A DNA stretch of 64,000 bases. Source: Sphaerolaimus hirsutus. Lineage: Eukaryota > Nematoda > Chromadorea > Monhysterida > Sphaerolaimidae. Both the position numbers and the translations under genes were made by a program. The notes under the pieces are model-generated. The model was not told the DNA's origin. It did not search any database and saw nothing but the letters and a program-made list of their open reading frames with translations. Of the stretch, positions 24,401-37,500 are shown one piece after another (positions within the stretch are counted from its first letter, which is position 1; each line of letters opens with the position of its first letter). The stretch spans positions 14,959,855 through 15,023,854 of the forward strand of contig OZ038455.1 of NCBI GenBank assembly GCA_964036195.1, in the 5' to 3' direction.

Positions 24401-25468
24401 TACACGGCTTGCAACGACACCAGACAACCCGTGGTGGGCATCAGCACCTACAACATCGTGCCGTTCGACGCGGGCTTGTACTTCGCCAAGATACAGTGCT
24501 TCTGCTTTGAAGAACAGATATTGAACCCGGGCGAACAGGTTTGTGGTTTCTTTTGAAACAGTGGACAAGGCGGGGGAAGTGCCGCACCCTGTGAAGTGAA
24601 GTGTTAAATGTCATGGCAAAATAATGTCATAAAAAATTTGTCAATGTCATGAAAAATGCGTAACGTTTTTTGTTAAGCCTTTTTTTATTAACACTGCATG
24701 ATATTTACAAGTTTACATACATGACACTTTACAGGGTTCGGGACTGGGCGGCGCTTGGCAGGAGTGCATATGACTTCATTAGACTTAATTGAGTGCACAT
24801 AACCCTAGTTTGCCGCGGAAATATCAATTTTGATACCAGGCATTGCTTAATCAATATTTTCGAAAAGGGTGAAAACCGGTGACTGTCACTCGATATGGCC
24901 GAAAAATTGGCAAGAAAAATAGAAGATGCCATAGAAAGTCGTGCAAAAATGCATAAAATTTAAAATCTTTCTAATAAGAATAACAAGGGTGACAGAGAAA
25001 TTAATGGGGCATGACAAATGTAATGTTATGCATGGTCATTTGAGATACTTGATATGGAAATTTGGAAGTAGGCAAAAGGTGAGAAAGTAGAATTATTCTT
25101 CAGAGAACATATGAAATAAGGTAGCGGAAGAGATAAAATGGATGGGCGGAACCTCCTCGAGGTATGGCCCAATATCCCTTTAGAAAAAATAAAATAAAAA
25201 TGCTCAACCCACCATTAACAGCTACGATATTTTATGCATAAAAATCTCATAACCCAATACTGATATTTTAAGATGTAAAAATGCGCGCCCTCAGGTGGAC
25301 ATGCCGGTGTTCTTCTACATCGACAGCGACTTCGCCGAGGACCCCAAGATGGAGCTGGTGAACGAAATCACCCTGTCCTACACGTTCTTCGAGTCTAAAG
25401 ACGGCGCGCCGCCCGTACAGCTGCCGCAGCCGCATTTGGCCAAGGCCCCGCCTCCTTTGGAGCTGTGA
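21469..25468 (+). CDS. COX11: Cytochrome c oxidase copper-insertion factor COX11
   Basis: Mitochondrial inner-membrane protein that delivers copper to the CuB site of cytochrome oxidase subunit 1. Secure exons: 21469-21568, 23606-23761, 24371-24538, 25295-25468 (stop TGA). The first encodes one transmembrane segment, ACYVLGLAVLATGVSFASVP, followed by LYRAFCQ with the conserved Cys just after the membrane. Then come ATGFGGTTQ, a beta-rich domain (VKFLADTHAAMRWKFRP, HPGETALAFYTACN, STYNIVPFDAGLYFAKIQ), the copper-binding CFCF motif in IQCFCFEEQ, and MPVFFYIDSDFAED. All exons after the first are in phase 0. The N-terminus is unclear: an in-phase candidate is 21318-21361 (MSELRRAVDQMERA, donor AG|gtgcca), which leaves no obvious mitochondrial leader; a real leader exon may lie further upstream. 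Product identity is certain, the 5' end is not. Confidence 0.95.
21877..23322. mobile_element. 1.45 kb near-perfect palindrome (foldback element) in COX11 intron
   Basis: Opens AACACCTTCCCGGACAAGTT CACCACCCA and closes with the inverted form. Inverted matches continue to a centre near 22600: GTTTCACACTTAAAAAGTTG with its complement, and CTCTAAAATGCCTCCATAAG with CTTATGAAAGCATTTTAGAG-type sequence. Each arm is about 700 bp. A second copy is at 55595-57203. No transposase frame. Confidence 0.88.
24577..24748. mobile_element. CCCTGTGAAGTG palindromic MITE in COX11 intron
   Basis: Starts near GCCGCACCCTGTGAAGTGAA and ends TACAGGGTTCGGGACTG; a diverged member of the CAGTCCC family. It begins about 40 bp after the exon ending at 24538. 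Confidence 0.6.
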
Positions 25469-27252
25469 TGTTTTATTGTGGGGTGGCCTGCTTGGAAATG
25501 TGGGGACCCCCCTTCCATGGATATGGATGTGTTTCAACTGTGGTGTGCTAAATGATGCATGCTGCGGACTGGGAGTGTTTAGGTACAGTTTATCAGATGT
25601 TGGTCTTTTAAGTGTATTTGTGATTTGTATAGAACTATAAAAACAAGGTTTATAAATTTTTCGTAAAGGTCTCGCAAAATCAGTGACTCACAATTGAATA
25701 CACATTGTTTTAAATGGGACTCGGTCTGATGCTTGCATTCTACGTGGCTTTTTTTCGTTTTTTTTTTCATTTTTGGCGCCGCGCCAGATGTTCTGCTGGT
25801 ATATTTATTCCGTGGTTAGCTGAACTGAGTCGATTTCCGTACAGATTTTCCCGTTTCACTTCATTTATCCAAAAATGCTGACCGATGGAGCAATCACAAT
25901 ATTCATTCTTCAAATATTTATTGTCATCAGTGGGGTATGTCGTTCCGATTTCATCTTGAATGAGACTTCAATGAAACCAGTCAAGTGATATTGTGTTTTC
26001 TAAAAATTGTTGTTGTTTGGCAAATGCAAATCACAAGCAAGTTTGAACTCATTTGGAGTTACACTCCAGGAAAAATGTCTTTAGCCAAGATCGGGAACAA
26101 AAAAATCAACGTCTTCCCCGCTAACGTGCGATCTGTGTCGTGATATACATGGGATGAATTCTTGTAAAGTAAGGTGCCTTAATGCCACATGTCGATTTTT
26201 AGCTTTCTGGGTGCGTTGCTGCTCATTTGACTGCCATCCAAAGTCAAATTTCCGGTGGAAAAAAGTCTATAGCCTTTTTGTGAAAACGTTAAAACAAGGT
26301 AAAAACGCGTTAAAACGATGAAAAAGACTGCGATGCGATGCGAAAAAAGTACAGCACTGCTCAAATATTTATCACCTTGCGAATTTATATTCAAAATGGT
26401 ATATACCGTGGACTTGATACTCTGCACTCACACTGATTTCTCATCATGTTCAAAATTGTCTGCCATCAGTCGGCAGACAAATATCGACCCGGCATGGTGC
26501 AGATTTTTGAAATTATGAACAAAACGAAATGTTGGCACCATGCCAGCTCATGGCTGCGCGCATTATATGAAATATAAAAAAGCCAAAAAAAATCGCGGAA
26601 GGCGCTGCCTTCACGGTTAACAAAATGTTGACTAGGTATATACACAGGAGCGGGCCATATTTCTACTGTGTGGGGTCGACATAATGAGCCCCCCTATGTA
26701 TGAGTTTCACCCCTCAGTCACCCATATTAAATGTTTGGTTTGCCATTGAACCAAAAAAATCAAAGGGCTAAAGATATATTTCCTGGCGTGTATTTGTGTA
26801 TTTTTACGTGGCACTAATTTTCTATTCTGAAACGTGCTCCGTGTTTGTATTCACACTTATGAATCAAACAGCTCCCAGTAAAGAAAGTTGGGCTAATTTA
26901 ATTCGCACCCTGATAAATTGTTCCGTTGCGCATTCGATAATTCCCTTTTCGTAAATCATTCATGTATCCTGGGTCGCGCCGTAGATGTGCATCGTGAAGA
27001 GAAGCACATATTTTTCATACCAACCCGGAATTACTGTCAACTTGAAATGTGGCAGCTTGTGACTTCTTATAGGCATTATCGCTAGGATATCATAAATAAA
27101 GTAAGCACCCGCGCTCGTTCGCAACGATGGCAAACTGTCTGAATATATATTCAAATCTTGGATTTTTTAATGGTTTTTGAATTGTTCTCAAAATATTTTT
27201 TTTATATCAAACTTCATTTACGACAAATTCGTGTCCTGAAGGCAGTCCCGAG
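25469..27252. other. Intergenic after COX11
   Basis: No gene recognised. It contains a TIR element at about 26066-26790 (see separate entry). The rest is AT-rich without supported features. Confidence 0.45.
26066..26790. mobile_element. TIR element with CACTCCAGGAAAAATGTCTT ends, copy 1
   Basis: Left end CACTCCAGGAAAAATGTCTT TAGCC and right end GGCTAAAGATATATTTCCTG GCGTG, each next to TA. Internal blocks (GATCGGGAACAAAAAAATCA, GCTAACGTGCGA, AATGTTGGCACCATGCC) recur in the opposite orientation in the copy at 45325-46062. TA flanks suggest a Tc1/mariner-like origin. Confidence 0.65.
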
Positions 27253-28394
27253 TAGTGATGGAAAAAGCGCCAGGCTTTCGGCGCCAAGCGCCAAAAGCGC
27301 CATGGCGCTTTTCTGATCCCGGCGCCAAGCGCCAATGGCGCCAGAGCAAAATAGCGCCAAGCGCCATGGCGCTTTTCTGGACCTCAGCGCCAAGCGCCAA
27401 TGGCGCCAGAGGGTGATGGCGCCAAGCGCCAATAGCGCCAGCGCCAAAAAAATTGTTCTGCGATTTGATGGTAGAAAAATGAGTGAAAGGCATAACTGTG
27501 TGAACTTTTGCCCATTCAAACAACCACTACAATGTTAAAAATTGTTTAAATGCCCAGAGATATATTTTTCAGTCAAACATCATGACTGGGGAACTTTCAA
27601 TGGGGGTATCTTTGTTTCTCCCAGCTAAGAGCTGGAGTGATTTAAGGGGCGTATATAGCCATAAACAGTTGAAAATAGGTGATAATACACGTTAAAGATG
27701 ATGATTTTAAAGTCTGAAAAATCACGATAGTGATTTTTAAGGTGAATACTATAAAAAGTATGAAAATCAGCATTTTTTGTGAAAATTGGGGCAAATTTTC
27801 TCTAATAATCGGTCCGTATCTGGTTGCAGGTTGATAGGGGGGGGCTCGAGGGATAGTAGCCTAAAATTATGTTTCAAGTTAGATAGATAGCTGAGCGGCC
27901 CTGGGGGTGGATAGATAACTGCAGCATTTAAGTTTAACTCCACCGTCCCCCCTCCAACCCCCGCCAGACTGAACCCCTGATTTAGACAGCAAGAAAGAAT
28001 TGGGAGCAAAGCATAAAAGGGGATTTATCGCCAGCACATTTTAACACCTTTGCTTTTATTCGATGTAGGTACCTATATAAAGGCTGCCCTAAAATTAACT
28101 TATATTTATTCATTTGTCCTCAAAATTGATCATCTCGAGTGGCGATTTCACCGTATTTTAACAATTTCATATTATCATGGTTGGCGCTTTTTTGGCGCCA
28201 TTTAAAATGCCGGCGCCAATAGCGCCACCGGCAAATGGCGCCAAGCGCCAAAAGCGCCATGGCGCTTTCGCATACCCCAGCGCCAAGCGCCAATGGCGCC
28301 AGAGCGTTTTAGCGCCAAGCGCCAAAAGCGCCATGGCGCTTTTTGCTTTGGCGCTAGCGCCAGGCGCCAGCGCCATGGCGCTTTTCCATCACTA
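27253..28394. mobile_element. 1.14 kb hAT-type element with GCGCCATGGCGC arrays and 8-bp TSD
   Basis: Flanked by GTCCCGAG on both sides (27245-27252 and 28395-28402). Ends TAGTGATGGAAAAAGCGCC and GGCGCTTTTCCATCACTA. Both arms are arrays of GGCGCCAAGCGCCAAAAGCG-like words; the middle (27480-28170) is AT-rich and holds a GGGGTTCAATAT-type sequence. The duplicated target is itself part of a CAGTCCCGAGCCCTGT end, so this element landed in the terminus of an older MITE. Antisense frames rich in Ala/Arg/Trp (such as 27214-27519) are array artefacts. Confidence 0.88.
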
Positions 28395-28402
28395 GTCCCG
28401 AG

Positions 28403-31400
28403 CCCTGTGGTGTGTAAAGTGAAGTGTACAAAGTTATGTAAAATGTCATACAAATTTGATTGCAATTGTATTTTATTGTAATCATTTACGAATTTTTAAA
28501 TTCTATAATTTTCACGGAAAAAAATTGCGTATAAAATGTTATTGTTTTTTTAATAATTATGAAGTGAACTTTTTTGACAGGAACTCGAAAACTCCAATCC
28601 CTGTTTGCCACCGTTAGCGGTTTGTGCAGACTTTCACTGTTCGTTCCGGTATTAGATTCACTTTGCGATATCCCCGTTATATGCAGGGGCCTATTCTGCA
28701 TCATTCAGAGTGCTGTGTCAAATTTTCTGGGTAAATTTTCTTTTTAAAAAACACTTTCTGTGTTTTGGGTTTTTCAAAATTGAATACCTGTGTTTTTGGC
28801 TTTTTGGCAAAAAAAACATGAGTAACTCTGTTTTTATTTCTGTTTTTGGTGAAAACTCGAGTTTTTTCATAAAATGCAGGGTTTTACCCAAATGCAATGT
28901 TTCAATGCAAAAACAGTGGTTTTCTAATTAAAAATTGCTTTATGCATGTTCAGGAGGCACTCGGAGACACTGTAAGATGTGCTGAAAAATGTTAACAGTC
29001 CTGTAAAATGTCTAATTTTATTTTTTTACTGGACATTTGGGATTTTTGATTACATTTTACTTTAATGTTTATACTTCACATGAAATTTTACAGGGACTGT
29101 GATTGATACCATATAAACATCACTGTACCAACCCGCCTATTCAAATGTACGAAAAAGCACCACCACAATCAACAACATGTCCACATGGTCAACAAAATCG
29201 AACGTAGGGGTCTTCAATGGGAGGGCTGGGCTGGGTGTAGCGCCCTGAATCAGCCAGCAATCTATTTATTTATCAGTTATTATGATTATTGCTATCTATC
29301 GAGACCAAATTACTGGACACCCCTGATCAAATGCACATTCCTTTATTTGTTGAGTCAAACACAGCACAGTATTCCTCAAATCCAAAGAAAAAACTCAAAA
29401 CAAATTTCTGTGTTTCCGTTTTCTCCAATAAAAAAACACATTTGAGTTTTGAGTTTTTCAAAATTATTGAGTTTCCGTGGTTCTGTGTAAAACAAAAACA
29501 CAGAAACTCAATGAGTTACTGTGTTCAATTTCTGTGTTTTTCCCATCGTTGGTCAAGTGAGAAATTTCGGAAATAGGAAGAGCCTATTTTATATTTAGTT
29601 CTCGAGAAATGTATGTCAAAGTATTTTAAACTCTCCATCATACACCATCATACTCCATCATTAACTCCATCTTTTAAACATAAACAAGTCAAGTATGATA
29701 TAAAGTGCCTTATATTTTGAAATAAGCCCCTAGGTGTATTTTTCGTTGTACTTTTTGACTTGGAATTTGTTTTTATCAGGATTTGTCAAATACGCCGTGA
29801 TCAAACGTGTCATTCAAAATCAACCATTTGCACCAATTTGCCTTTGTGTCACTTGACAATTCTGCGGCTTCATCCATGTTTTGGTCAGAATTTATGTGAA
29901 CTTCTACTTATCAAGGCGCTCACACTCCGTAGAATGTAAAAGGTACAATAACAAGCAACAGAAAATTTGCTGACCATTTTTACATTTTACAAGTTTTTGT
30001 GACATTCTACATGACATTTGACAAGTTTGCGTGACATGTACCAGGCTGGCTCCTCACACCCGTTCGAAATGGTGCCAATTCATGATTTCACACAATACGG
30101 GCTAAATTTCAGCTAGCTTTTGCGCATGGAAGCCGGACAGGACATATGACACCGAAAATCTGGGCATAATGCAAATGCACTTTTTGACTGCCCGGTGTTG
30201 ATCTGCACGCCATAGCACAATGCACCTTCATGCGCGAGTTTGCGTGTACAGGGTGGCGCACTGAAAAATGTTTCCATACACCACATATGCCTTTTTTAGT
30301 TACCGTATTACCTCGAATAACTTCCCCTACCTGCTCACGTGAGATATAAATATATCTTTTGAAGAATTCCCCAGTTTTAGATCTGCAGCGCTTGCGTAAG
30401 ATAAGGCGGCTAGATTGAGCTCGTATCAGTGACGAAAAATGTGGCGGTGACGCAGTGATTGTCACCGCCTGCTTTTGGGATGTCACCGCCACAAAATGAG
30501 ATGTCTTCGCGATGACAATCACCGCCAGATTCATTGATTAGTGGTTCTGTGCAACAAAAATAATTTTTTTTCGGGGGGACATTCCATAGTAGATGCATTA
30601 GGCAGCGTGCATTCCGAAATTAGCATTCGGCGAACAAAAAAAGTGTTCTCGGGGCTGGGCCAGGCGAAACCCGCTGCACGCAGCACCCGCCTAAATTCAA
30701 ATGTTTGAAATACCTAGTACGTCACGTTTGCGTACACATTTGCATGAATAAAGTGAGCATTGATCAAGTGAGCGTAGAAGCCGTTCAGTCGATGCCTTTA
30801 GGATTTTGCTTTGCACTCTGCTTTCGCAATGCATTTTTGTGAAGAATATATTTTATGCTTAGATGTTCGGCATTTTGTAACACTATTGATAAACGCTCTA
30901 CAGGAAAGTGTTTTAATTTTAAGTAATTTTTCTCAAATGACTTCGAATTTTGAAAAAATTCAAGTATGCTTTTCAAATCGAGTTTCCAATTCAATTTGAA
31001 AAATTCCAAAATTTAGAAAATTTGTCAAGTTTCGTTACTTTTTACCCAGTTTTTACCCACCTTCAAAACCACTATTGTGCCGTGCCTATTATTGCCCATT
31101 TTTAGACTATTGTTGGCTATATATGTGCTTATATACCTATTTTAGTCATTTTCACCTATTTTTAGCGATTTTTCTCACTTTTTCTCATTCTATGACTTAA
31201 AAAAGACTATATATTGTCACCGCCTCTAGAATACCTGTCACTCACTGTCACTGCCAGAAATTTGGAACATTTTTCGTCTATGGCTCGTATACGCAGAATA
31301 AGTACCTAAATACGACACTACGATATAACACCGAATTGCACAGATGAAATAAGGCACCTAGATTATCAAATGTATTTATACTCAGCGGACTGCAAAGTAT

Positions 31401-33631
31401 GCGCAGAATCCCACCATAATTTTATGAATAAAATCTTGTGAAAAATTTCGTAATTATTTATACCATAGTAAAAACGGAATATTATGATGAAAAAACTGTA
31501 TAATTCTTGGTTCATTATTAAAATGGTTTATGGTAGTTTTCCATACTAAGTGTGATGTCCGCTGAGTATGCCTAAATACATTCGCCGCAGTAAATATGAC
31601 CAGGGTGCGCTGTACTCTATTTACGAAATAGATTGTGTTGATCTCTAGAAATTCTGATATCGAGAGATCTGATAAGTGGCCAGACTTTGAAAGATAAATC
31701 TTGACAAAGAGCTTGTTTGTGGCCGAGTATAACACAATTTCCTGTCTGGTGATTTGGCATGATACGGTAATTCACATTTGCAGGGGGTTTTATTCAGAGC
31801 TCCTTTTTGAACTAGAAAATTGATGAAAAAATGAGCGTGGGAAACAAATTCAGAAATTTGAAAAAATTCTATCTAACAGTGACTTTCTAATGAACTTTAC
31901 GAAAATTTTGACGAAAAAATAAGCCACCTATAATAATTTTGCTATTTAACACTGCTCAAATTTTGCTGGTAAAACAGTTAACCCGCAGGGGGTACTTCGA
32001 GGGTATACGAGGGTTTTGCAAAAAGAATACGCGTAGACTACATTTCCATTTTGAACCATCATGTAGTCTGAGTGGGTTTAACATCGCGTCCTGTTGTAGA
32101 ACCTTCCAAGCTTGAACTTAGTTAAGAAGTCTTTCTTTATTGTGCCTACACGCTCTAGTTTTTCTACCGGAATTTCGGAAAATTTGAAAAACTCTTTAAT
32201 CAGCTTTGAACACGTATGATTTAACCGGAATTAGTATCATATTGCGTTTCCTATCAGAGTTGCGAAACGTATTTACATTTACCCGGGATACCCTGGTATG
32301 CAAGGTACCTATTTATAAATTTACCGTTTTCCAATAATAAATACCATTGAGCTTTGTTACATTTTCATAAATTCTACGTTAACGTTTTCATCTACGTTTT
32401 CCCAGGTACTTTTAGAATACCTGACATTTGAGTATAAATAATCAAAATTGCGTAAATTTATTTGGTTGATGTATTTATGTTTATGTTTACGCTTTCAAAA
32501 AATATTTGGAATATTTGTTCATATTTTTGGTCAACAGTATTTGACAAAGGTCGGTCACATGTGTTGAAATGTGCTAATGCGTTTTCTAGACTGTTGTGTG
32601 TAGGGCCATTCATAATCAAATGCAGAAAAATTTCATTATCATTTTGTTATAGCGTATCCATCAAAACTGCCCAAATTTGTTAAAATTGTTAAAGAATTTC
32701 TGCATTTACCTTGGCGTTAAGTGTATAGTTTTCTATCGTCAAATAGCCCGGTCATTTTATTACAGCTAAAATAGAAAGTACGGAAATGCCGTTCTCTTAA
32801 TCACATCGTGGAACGGTGAAGATCAGTCTATCTAATATTCATTTTGATCATGTGCCGAGGTAAATCTGTGGGAGCCAATCTGAAATTTGATACGGAAGGC
32901 ATAATTGCTTGGACGCTTGAAAATGTGTACAGGGTGGCCGAAATTTTTGCATTTTTGCATGTTCGCTTTTGGCGCTTGGCGCCATATTGCTCTGGCGCCA
33001 TTGGCGCTTGGCGCGGGGGTTCGAAAAGGCGCCATGGCGCTTTTTTCGTCACTAGTGGCAACCCTATTTTCAATGCGATTCGTCCGATGCCCTGCGTGCC
33101 CTTGCCCGTGCGCGCGGCATTTCTCTGACATTTTGTGGGCGTGCCGGGTAGGGTTCGATCGAGGGCTCGAAGCACTAAAACGATTGCCTAACTGAACCGA
33201 AATATTTTGAATTAGGTATGTTTATTTCAATTTTACGGTGAAGTTAACTTTCCGTTTCAGCGCAATTGTTCATTATGCTGTAACTTACGCTAAAACTCTT
33301 TTACCGCATTTCTTCTAAAACCCTTCTATTTTTTTCGTCCACCTGTTATAATAGCCACTTTTTCACCCTTCTTTTTTCGCCATTTTTCCAGACATTTTAT
33401 AAAGTTCAGCCATCATTGTACAATACTACTTAAAATCCTTTATTTAGCACAATTTCATAGCCTTCAATATGCTTTAAATAAGAACAAATCGACACAGCAA
33501 ATGAGTCAATACCTGCTAAAGAAATTGATCATTTTTCATCAGACAAAATGATGGAACTGTCCGACATTGGCGCTTCTTCATTGTCAGAAAATTTTCATAC
33601 TCTTCATTGTTCTAAAATGTCATACAGGGGC
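28403..33631. other. Intergenic, no gene recognised
   Basis: AT-rich. I see no exon series or RNA gene. Visible repeats: the remaining CAGTCCCGAGCCCTGT sequence at 28395-28440, a diverged CCTGTAAAATG/ATTTTACAGG pair at about 29005-29100, a TATACTCAGCGGACTGC element at about 31377-31571, a CAGAGTTGCGAAACGTATTT hAT-like end at about 32258, and a GGCGCC array at 32965-33055 ending in GTCACTAG. Confidence 0.45.
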
Positions 33632-34109
33632 GGTCACAAGCCCTGTAAAGTTTAAAGTAAAGTTTCAAATGTAAAGTCAAATGCAAAGTTAAATGTCAAT
33701 TGTCATGGAAAGTGTCAAATGCAAAGTCAAATGTAAAGTGTCAAATGTAAAGTCAAATGCAAAGTCAAATGTTAAGTGTCAAATGTAAAGTAAAGTGTCA
33801 ATTGTGTATCCAAATCTTATTTTTTGTATCCAAATCTTATGTTTTTGTATCTAAATCGTATTTTGATATAAGATTTGGATACAAAAACATAAGATTTCGA
33901 TACCAAAAATTAGATTTGGATACACAATTGAAACTTTACTTTACATTTGACACTTTGCATGACAATTGACATTTGACTTTGGATTTGACTTTACATTTGA
34001 CACTTTACTTTTCACTTTACTTGACATTTGACACTTTACTTTACATTTGAATTTGCATTTGACTTTACGTTTGACATTTTACTTTACACTTTACAGGGCT
34101 TGGGATTGC
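33632..34109. mobile_element. Long member of the CCCTGTAAAG palindrome family
   Basis: Starts GGTCACAAGCCCTGTAAAGT and ends ACAGGGCTTGGGATTGCC. The arms are tandem AAAGTCAAATGTAAAGTGTC words and their complements. The core is a palindrome of GTATCCAAATCTTAT units. The same core occurs in the copies at 60328 and 61739. Confidence 0.75.
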
Positions 34110-34532
34110 CACCAGATTAGTAGATGCAATTTTTGCATGATCAACATCATTTTTTGGCACGTTGACAGCACCCGCCGCCATTTTTTTGAGCGTTTGTCAC
34201 ATTTCCAGCAGTTTCACTATGTACCTTCTATTGAAGACGCCCTTCTATTGGAAACCCGTCCCTCTATTAGAAAAAATACGGTATTTATTTTATATTTTAT
34301 ACGGCATAAAAGCTGTCGTTCTACGTGGATCACCTTGTTGCTGCTTCATGGCACTTACGTATTCAAACAAATATCTGATTTTAGTGTGATCGTTTTGTTT
34401 TACTATTGTTTTCATGTGAATAATTGACGACCACTTTTACGACAAATTTAACGCCAGCGGAACCGTCGAAAATTATAAATATCGTAGGTCCAAAACATTT
34501 TATTATTCACTTCGGCATTCTAAAGTCCAGAA

Positions 34533-37500
34533 ATGGCTCGGCAAAATTCGATGCTTGCTTTGGTGGCAATGGTAATGTTTTTTCGGGGTTTTTGCTGAGT
34601 TACATTCCAAAAGTATATTTGTCCACAAACTTCGGGTTTTTTTTATTAAATTTTCCAAGTTTTCAGCGACGACGCTTGTCCCGCACTTTTCTGATTCTTT
34701 AGACTATTGGGTATCTTCATTTTCGCTGAGGGGAAAAAGGGCCGATTTAAGAATATGGTTACTTGTCGATGAGGCGGAGTTCCGCTGCGCTTTTGTAATG
34801 ATAATCGGTGCCGGACATTAAAAATCTTTCGAAAAAAGAATGAATCTTTCGAATGCCTCTCGAATAAACTTCCGGATTGCCCGGCACGCCCGTTGCTAAT
34901 CACATTTGAGCCCTGTTGCACACTTTCAGATGGTGTGCGCTTTGAGCGTGGTGCAGTGCTTGGAGCAGCCCTACTTGATGCCCTGGGTGTGTTCTCGGTG
35001 ACATTTTCACAGTTCACACCACAGTTGTAAAAATGTATGTACATTTACTCGAAAAATACGCGTACGCGAAAATACATTTACATATACTTTTGAAAAAGTT
35101 CAGTAATTCTAACAACTCTGGTTCACATATAGCACCAGATTATAACAGTTTCCAACGTGCAGTGGGGCGCACTTTCGCAGCTGCCGGCGGGCCGGCCGCT
35201 GGCGGGCAAGCGCATGGCCGACGCCCTGTCCGGCTCCGCCTTCGTGGGCAAGCGCATGGCCGACGCGCTCAGCGGGTCGTCTTTTGTTGGTCGGTTTTGT
35301 TGACACCACTAGTTGGCAGTGGTGTGTTTGGGATGCTAGTATAGTTGGCGGACACAACCTTAGTATGGAAACGTAGCATAACCCATTTGAATAATGAACC
35401 AAACATTCATCATTTTGTTTTATCTTTACTATGGAATAATGAATTACGGAAATTTATCACGGGATTTTATTGATTAAATTATGGTAGGTTTGTGCGCATA
35501 CTTGGCGTACGCCGAGTACCGTATTTCCTCGAAATACCCCAAGGAGGTCTATTTTTTCAGAATGGAAATTTTCAGGGGGGTATTTCGAGGGGGGGCTTCT
35601 TCGAGGGGGGTTTATTATTTCGTCAGAAATTTTCAAGAAATTCATAGTAAACAGTATGCTTTTTCATACCCAAAACCGGTAATAAACGTGGGTAAATATG
35701 ATATATCGGGACATATCGGGTATTTAGACGTACATCTGTACACATATTAATGTATATGTGTATCTGCGATGCAAATTGGCATCAATAAATACATCATGTA
35801 CATTGCATACATGATGTATATCATTCCAGACGGGGGTATTCCGAGGGGGGGGGTTATTTTTTCCTCAGCTCGAAAACACCTGGGGTATTTCGAGGGGGGG
35901 GGGGGGTAATTCGAGGAAATACGGTATATCTCATATTTATTGACCAGTAGTTTGAAACTTTAGCCTTCCATTTGTCAATTGACGGGATGTCAGATTGGTA
36001 TTGGTTTATTTCCTTTTATATTCAGCTTCATATTACCTACAATGGAAAGCAGGCATTTCCAACTTTTTGAATTCACAAAAGGGCACCCTCGATTTGGAGG
36101 CAACCGGGTTTTCAACAAAGTTGTTAAGAGGTACGTACGTGTACTCGAAGAATATGTGTACGCGAGTACGCGGTAAATACATTTACATATACTTTTTGAA
36201 AATATACCGTACACACTTATACGCGTACATTTTTAAAGCATACGTGTACGGGAAATGTATTTCAGAAAATTCAATGTGGAACATATTTATAAAGTCACTA
36301 AAGTACTATGTATTTGCAGAAGTGGTTCCGTTGAATATTAAAGATACGTAGTAGTGCCTTTAAAAATAAGAAAAATCGCAACCAAATCGAAATGGTTGTG
36401 GAGACAATAGAAGTGGAAACGGGTTGGGAGAGCGCCGATTTTCATCTCCTAGAATAAAGAGACCTTCAAAACTATTTTATCTACCATTTTCTTATAGAAA
36501 AACATACGTTGTGCTGTAAACATATGAAAAGCGCCCACTTTCGCATATTCTATGGAGAAAAGTACTCGTTTCTACACTCACAAGAAAAGTACCCACATTT
36601 ACGCGTAAGAAAGAGTAAAAAAAAGTATTTTACGTCTCGGGCACTATACAAATTTGAGGGCTTTTTTCGAACACTTTCCAAGTGCTGTGCATACTGCATA
36701 GTGCCCGGGCACAATGCATTTCACTCGACGATGTCTTTGTATACCAGAAATACCGCCGCCCATACATAATTGCATGGTGAAAGTCCCATCACTAGACCAG
36801 ACGCGTGCACTAGATGTGCGCGGCGCGCCACAACATATGAAATTGTTACATATTTATGCAACAGGCGCTAGCATGTGAAAATTCAGTCCCTTTGTGGACA
36901 TAATCCGACTTGAGTGGCAAATATATTTTTCTGCATTGCATAATGCCCAGGCACTTTGCATGGAACTTTTTGCAATGTAGGTATAATGCCCCGGGCACTA
37001 TGATCGGGGGGGGGGCCTTATACACGGAGAAATACGGTAGTGCGCGTTACAGTGCAAGGTCGCCGTTTATGGGTTATAGTATATATCCGGACAAAGTATG
37101 ATAAGAAGACATCGCTCTATCGATATTTATCAATAAACCATATCACATTTCCACTTGATGCCGGGGATACACGTCACCAGAAAGTTCACTGGGAGGTACC
37201 TAGTTCAGTTAAAATACATATGTTCCACATGTAGTGTGGTACTTGTCAAGGTTTGCAAATTTAATGTACCTATCAACACGCCTCACCCACCCCCGCCTGC
37301 AGAATCTACCATTATAATTTTAAATCAAATTTTATTGCAATAGCGGTGGGAAAAAGGTGTTGGTGTCGATGATGTCGATTGAAATTAATGTCCTATACAA
37401 ATTAAGATGTCGGTGGACTATCGCAAGTTATAAAAAGTGTCCATTCAACTCCACAGGCAAGCGGATGGCGGACGCGTTGAGCGGTTCCGCCTTCGTGGGC

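Noticed and set aside
27214-28465. Frames of 80-100 codons with WRLALG-type repeats
   Set aside because: Same cause: GCGCC arrays of the element at 27253-28394.
34646-35044. 132-codon minus-strand frame overlapping the peptide precursor
   Set aside because: It is the antisense shadow of the GC-rich second exon plus neighbouring sequence.
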